Below, piece after piece: positions 59,207 to 64,000 of a stretch of DNA of 64,000 bases (position 1 is the stretch's first letter; each line of letters starts with the position of its first letter). Under the pieces are notes generated by a model. The model was not told where the DNA came from. It saw nothing but the letters and a program-made list of their open reading frames with translations, and searched no databases. Position numbers and translations under genes: made by a program. This stretch comes from Stereum hirsutum FP-91666 SS1 (taxonomy: Eukaryota; Basidiomycota; Agaricomycetes; Russulales; Stereaceae): positions 1,480,339 to 1,544,338 of the forward strand of contig NW_006763137.1 of NCBI RefSeq assembly GCF_000264905.1, in the 5' to 3' direction.

Positions 59207-59219
59207 AAGCTTCAACTTG
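59207..59219 (+). repeat. Target-site duplication, right copy
   Basis: An exact second copy of the 13-bp sequence at 58273-58285, immediately following the poly(A) tail. Confidence 0.85.
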
Positions 59220-59943
59220 TTCTTCCGTCCAAAGCATAGGCTTACATAATCTCTGGACCTCAGTCAAGCAAGTGTCAAGAACGAGTCAAGAAGTTCTGAA
59301 TCTCTTCGATTCATTGGACTTGAGACATCAGACGGACCACCGTTAGGATGACGACGCAGTTGGTCAAGTTCAGAGTGAGTTCGAATGCCCACACCAGCCA
59401 AAAACATAGAGCGTTGACCGATCTACTTGTATCTGAGAATGTGGAGGCAACTTCAAACTGTCATCGATTCGTTATAAGTAGAACCCCGAGACAACAAAGC
59501 ACTAACGATCTAAGTACTCAAGCAAGTACGGTGCATACTAGCTACCAGACTACCAAAAACACGTATGCGCGATAAATCTGCCGCCGTACTAGGTACGGAC
59601 AGACAGAATACAGGAATATAGAAAGCCAAATACATGACGCGCATACGTGCTACCAGCTACTGTAACGAGAATGGTCGTACTCAGGTGAGCAGAAGACGAA
59701 AGCGTTTGTGGAGGCACGACGACTGAGGTGAAGATACGGACCCAAAAAAAAAGATATAAAAAATACAAGGAATATGCAGACGATGGAAAACTAGATCAAA
59801 CCAACCGTTGATATGGACGAGGGGGGTGGGGCATATATAACTAGCAAGCTGAAAGCGATTAACTGCAAACAAACAAAAAAACGAAAACATTCTTATACTG
59901 ACTTCATTGTTCCTTTCACTACTACGCGACCATCTGCCAGCGC
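59220..59943. other. Intergenic, nothing recognised
   Basis: 3' flank of the nucleoporin gene (minus). A-rich, with a run AAAAAAAAAGATATAAAAA near 59744. No gene recognised. Confidence 0.5.
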
Positions 59944-62900
59944 TCATGGCCTCTTCTCGTCACAGACCGAGCACTTCGCCGCGCTGCCAGTGTTGCTGCA
60001 CGCGCACAACGAGCAGGTCCAACTCCCACTAGCCACCTGCGGTGCCTGCATACCAGCGGCCGCCCAATCAAACCCACCTCCACTAGCCGGCGTCGGTGCC
60101 TCCACAGGCTTCTTCGTCTCGCAAACGCTGCACTGCGTCGCACTCGCCTCGTTCTTCAACGCACACAACGTACACGTCCAATGCCCACCATTCTTCTCCG
60201 GAGCCTTCATCCCCGCCGCCGCCCAATCAAATCCACCCGCCGCCTTCGGCGCTACGACTGGCTTCTTCTCGTCACAGACACTGCATTTCGTCGCGGCCTC
60301 GTCGTTCTTGCAGCTGCAGAGGCTACAAGTCCATTGGTTGTTGGCCTTCGGAGGCGGCGTCAAGCCTGCAGCACCATAATCAAAACCGCCCTTTGAGGAA
60401 ACAGGAGCGGTAATGGAGGTGAAAGCAGAAAAAGGAACTGACTGTGATTTGGACTTCACATCAATGTCAAACACGAAGGAGGGCAAATCACCGAGCGCGA
60501 TAGCACGAGCGGAAGTCTTCTCAGACTGATTATCCGCTTCGGACATCACGACATCGGGACCATCCACCGTCGAGACGGCGAAAGCGAAGAAAGCGAAGGT
60601 GGGCAACGACGTGGTAGGGAGGGCTTTGGCTGCCTTCATCGAATCGGACGAGTCCTTGGTGGTAGGGGGGATGTCGAACCCGAAAGACGGAAGTGGTGCG
60701 GTTCCGAACGCAGGGGTGGTAACGGCAGAGGCAGGCGCTGAGGGGACCTCGGGAATAGGGGAGAGGGCCGAACCGAATGTGGGCGAAGGCTTTGGTGGGG
60801 CTGCTCCCAGCTGTGGTCCGAATGTGAACGAGGACGACGAAGACGACGCGGATGATCCATTGGCTGCGAGTGCAGCGGTAGCTTGGGATGGACTAGCGGA
60901 GGGACTCTCGTCTTGGTCTGCTGCGTTCAAGGAAAATCTCAACTTCGAGGGCTCCTTGGGTGCAGAGCTCTTGATTCCTCCCAAACCAGGCGTCGCGCCT
61001 TTGCCCGTCTTCGGTTGCATAGTGAAGGCAGGCCCCAATACAGAGGGGCCCGATCCTGATGGCTCAACGACTTCGGAAGGCTTCGTGACAATGGGGGTGC
61101 TGCCCATCATCTCGACATCCTCGATCTCTTCGACGGAAACATTTGAGTTGGAAGGAGTAGGATCGCGCTTGGGCTGAGTCTTCTGCTTCTTCGGTGAGGG
61201 CGGTTCAAGCTCCCAATCGCCCGCTAAATCGTCTTCTTCGATGACTGGAGCGGTGATGGTAGCGGTCGTTGTAGAGGAGCCACCGAAGAAAGAAGTGCTG
61301 GTGATGCCGTTGGTACGAGTGGGCTGCTGACGCCGGGGGGCGGAATCGCCGTAAATTCCATGGATCCTGGAAGAGCTAGTCGAGGAAGAGCTGGTCGAGG
61401 GTTTCTTCGATACAAAGCCGGGTGGTGGACGAGCCCGTTTAGCGCCCTGTATCATGAAGAACACAGCATGAAGAGCAATCAGCAAGTGCGTTGCAAGCGT
61501 GAGTCGAGGAGGAATACGAACCTTAGGCACAGTGGCTTCAATGATCCTTTGAATGCTCATCTCCTCCAGTTCTTTCTGTCTTTCTTTCTCCTTCTCGGCC
61601 TCTATGGCAGCTTCGGTCTTCTTCTTGAGCCTCTCCGCCAATGCCTTCGTCTTCAACCCTTTTTTCTTAGGAACCTTGGGCACTTTGTATTTCGCCTCCG
61701 GTTGCTCCCAAGGATTAATCGTATCCTCTTTAGTGGGCTGGACCTTCTCCGTCGCATCCTTGATAGCGTCTTTCATCATTTCAGCCGAGTACGACTTCTC
61801 CATCGGATTGCTGCTATTCGAGCTGCTAGGATTTGGATTGGGTGCATGGTTGCGGGATATGTTGGTAGCAGGGCGACGAGGCGATGGAGGAGAGTCGGTA
61901 CTATTCCATGAGTTACGCAGTGGGGACGGATTGACAGGGGTTGTGGGTTTATTGGGGGAGATGCCGATTCGGTACACAGGAGGCGTAATGTGTGCGGGAG
62001 GAGCGAGAGAAGGGGCACGAGGCTTAGTGGCGCTGCTTGAGGGTGCCGAGGAAGCGATACTTGAAGTAGAAGCTGCAGAAGTGGAAGATGATAGAACGCT
62101 TGAAGAAGGGGTGACCAAAGAAGATGCCACGGCCGCGGTACTGGTGCTCGCAGACGAGCCCGACGACGAGAGTCGGACCCTCGAAGATGACCCTATATTC
62201 GTCGCCAATCTTCTTCGTTTGCTGCCCAACGGCGGGGCCGATGGTGGAGAGATGGAGAGCCTTGGCCCGTGAGCGTTATTGGAAGGGCCGAACGCGGAAC
62301 TCTGGTGTCGATTCTTCTTGCCACGAGTGCTGCCGAGGCCTTTCCATGTATATTGACCGTTCAGGTTCTGCGTCAGGCGCTTCTGACCCGAAGTCCCCGA
62401 TGATGTAGCCGATGTCCTGGAGGGTCCAGGCGTAGTTGCGGAGCCCATGGTAAAATGTGGTGCGCTGGGTGATCGATCCTTGCGTGGGGGCACCTCCGGG
62501 GGCGGAATGCGAATGGACGAGCGGTTGTCGCCCTCTGGAAAGGTTGGTGATGGATGTGTATCAGAGACGGTCGCAGGGTCACACGGCAGAAGCATGGGAA
62601 AGGGGCAATAGTCAGTACCTTTGATGCTTTGCTCAATGAATGTACGCAGACCAATGAATTCTCCCGCATCAATAGGCGCCACTACCCCTCTCTGGGCGTA
62701 GAATTCCTTGATAATGTCCTCCATGGTTTTGGGCTCCTTTGCTGGCTCCATAGTGGGACTGGGCGTTGAGGGTTCTGATGAGACCACTATAGCGTTTCTG
62801 TAAGACCCCGGGGGACGTCTTATAGCTCTGTGTTCTGGCGGAATATACGCCCCACTTCGCGGGTCGGTGGTAGAACCACTGTCAAACAGCTACGGCAAGA

Positions 62901-63254
62901 CAGATGAGTCCCAGAGGTGCGACATCACAATAACGAGCAAAAGAAGACGTACTTCATGACCGCGTCTTGCGAGATTGTCGGCAGCCGTGGGCCTTCGCGG
63001 AAGTTCTTCTTCGGCGAACTGCTGTTCCTCTTCGTCCAGCTCTTGCGTGTTGAATCCGAGAGAGTTCCAGAAGTTCATAATGCCTCCAAACAGTGATCGT
63101 ATGCCAGACTAGAAACGCATCAGACTAAGAATGACTGGAACGTGGGGGCTTGACATACCTGTTTCTGCTTCTGCTGGGGGGCTCGCCCGTAGGGGGACGA
63201 CTGAGCTCGGCGCGTCGCGCTTCGCTCGTTGGGGATTCTGCGCGCGGCACTCAT
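59944..63254 (-). CDS. Nucleoporin with C-terminal RanBP2-type zinc fingers (Nup153/Nup1-like)
   Basis: A nuclear-basket nucleoporin candidate of about 1,050 residues. Exon 1 (63254-63159) encodes MSAARRIPNERSATRRAQSS, a basic start, and exon 2 continues SGIRSLFGGIMNFWNSLGF, an amphipathic-helix-like segment as in Nup1/Nup60/Nup153 proteins that bind membrane. The middle is Ser/Thr/Pro-rich and disordered, with a GQYTWKGLGS motif. Scattered Phe-Gly sites (FTFGPQ, TPAFGT, LPSFGFD) form a sparse FG region for transport receptors. The C terminus has three tandem zinc fingers of the form W-T-C-x2-C-x10-C-x2-C, the last ending CSVCDEKRP right at the stop (59944); in Nup153 such fingers bind Ran. 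At least four exons. Exact orthology among basket nucleoporins is not certain. Confidence 0.82.
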
Positions 63255-63507
63255 CGTCGAAAGATGGCCTGACTTGTTGTAAGCTGTATGGGTGTGTTGT
63301 AGTCGCGAGTGGTGCGGACGGGGGTGGACGATGGTGGGCGTTCGAGATGGAGGGACAGAACAAGAAACAACGCCAGCCTCGCGTTGACCGGTGTCAAAAC
63401 GGGAATTGCCGAGAGCACGTGGCTTTGTGGACTCGTCGACTCGCCGTCGCCGACAGTGAACAGAATCCTCTTTCAGCCCTTCTTCATCGTCGTCGCCGTC
63501 AGACACT
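63255..63507. promoter_or_regulatory. Divergent promoter, nucleoporin / complex I subunit
   Basis: Only 253 bp separate the two divergent ATGs, so the two genes share this upstream region. I saw no TATA box. Confidence 0.5.
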
Positions 63508-64000
63508 ATGCCGGAGAAGGTGGTATCCACGCCTTATCCACTCATCGATGCGGACCCTCATTTTGCGCGTGTTGTGCGCTACATGCGCCCCTCCGACTAT
63601 GCTTGGTGGGGAGCACTGACTGCTGCTTTCCCTGGACTTCTCTATGGCTGGCGTTCGTGTCTTTCTTGCTCTATGCAAATATTCTCTTGTCTGAGATATT
63701 GATGCTATATAATATCTGCTACTTTAGAATGGACTGACCCTCTTCCGATCAAACATGGAATGAAGACCACACTTCGTGTGGGAGGCGTTATGGGCTTCCT
63801 TGGTGGTTTCCTATTCGCCTACCAAAGATCAAGCTGTGCGCTCGCTTTATCGCTGTTCTCCCTGCTTTCTCTAGCTGACCATGACTCAAACCCTGGCTTT
63901 CATGCAGTCCGTTTCCTGGGGTGGTCGGAGAACAAGCGGGAAGAGGAGAAGGATTTCGCAGAGCTCTCTCAGCGTGCACGGGAGGGCAAACCTCTCTGGG
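63508..64000 (+). CDS. NADH:ubiquinone oxidoreductase 21 kDa subunit (fungal NUXM type), 3' end outside window
   Basis: An accessory membrane-arm subunit of mitochondrial complex I found in fungi. Exons visible are 63508-63652, 63728-63835 and 63908 to beyond 64000. The start MPEKVVSTPYPLIDADPHF then ARVVRYMRPSDYAWWG is the family signature, followed by a first hydrophobic stretch around ALTAAFPGLLYGW. Exon 2 gives WTDPLPIKHGMKTTLRVGG and VMGFLGGFLFAYQRSS, the second membrane segment. Exon 3 (FLGWSENKREEEKDFAELS) is a charged matrix-facing tail. The first donor, GTTCGT, is weak but phases agree. No targeting presequence is seen, as usual for this subunit. Confidence 0.88.

Noticed and set aside
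58485..59267. Long frames crossing the N run with poly-Lys or poly-Phe
   Set aside because: Created by translating Ns and the poly(A) tail.
61553..62272. 239-codon plus-strand frame opposite the nucleoporin
   Set aside because: Antisense of the Ser/Pro-rich nucleoporin region; no motif.
1..64000. CRISPR arrays, bacterial operons or prophage
   Set aside because: Spliced genes and eukaryotic families throughout; no regularly spaced repeats seen.

Overview
This is a eukaryotic window, almost certainly from an agaricomycete (mushroom-forming basidiomycete). Genes are packed on both strands and are split by many very short GT-AG introns, mostly about 50-65 nt. The families fit a fungus: a REG1-like PP1 regulator, a Crinkler-type kinase, old-yellow-enzyme-like oxidoreductases, GH35 beta-galactosidase, SGF73, RPB4, CDK7 and the fungal complex I 21 kDa subunit. 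It is draft assembly, with one run of 499 Ns at 58669-59167.

Layout. 1-4.9 kb: two tandem copies of an unrecognised three-exon gene, the first cut by the window edge, with a doubtful reverse-strand gene between them. 5.0-10.5 kb (minus): SLC35F-type transporter, OHCU decarboxylase (purine breakdown) and a salicylate-hydroxylase-like flavin monooxygenase. 11.2-13.9 kb: a Crinkler-like nuclease/kinase gene between two ~135 bp direct repeats. 14-18.9 kb (minus): secreted GH35 beta-galactosidase. 20.1-21.6 kb: OYE-like oxidoreductase 1. 24.8-29.4 kb: REG1-like PP1 regulator. 31.4-33.6 kb: methylenetetrahydrofolate reductase whose middle ~1.05 kb lies in reverse orientation. 34.6-36.1 kb (minus): OYE-like oxidoreductase 2. 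38-40 kb (minus): aldo/keto reductase. 40.5-41.1 kb: RPB4. 41.4-44.1 kb (minus): PUS1-like pseudouridine synthase. 44.6-48.3 kb: two divergent RNase III-fold paralogues facing each other. 48.8-50.1 kb (minus): SGF73. 51.4-53.5 kb: second flavin monooxygenase. 54.2-55.8 kb: CDK7/Kin28. 56-57.5 kb (minus): paraoxonase-like protein. 58.3-59.2 kb: a tRNA-derived retroposon with target-site duplications and a poly(A) tail. 59.9-63.3 kb (minus): nucleoporin with three RanBP2 zinc fingers. 63.5-64 kb: complex I 21 kDa subunit, running off the edge.

How things fit together. The genes are mostly a housekeeping mixture, three of them in RNA polymerase II transcription (RPB4, SGF73, CDK7). Purine breakdown is suggested by OHCU decarboxylase beside a flavin monooxygenase. 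Several families occur twice: the edge proteins, OYE-like enzymes, flavin monooxygenases and RNase III-fold proteins. Repeats also occur in pairs: direct repeats around the Crinkler-like gene and ~0.75 kb inverted LTR-like repeats at 37.0-37.75 and 45.7-46.5 kb. The most unusual signals are the internally inverted MTHFR gene, the repeat-bracketed Crinkler-like gene, the RNase III-fold pair and the retroposon. Exon boundaries were assigned by eye from reading frame, splice sites and family similarity.
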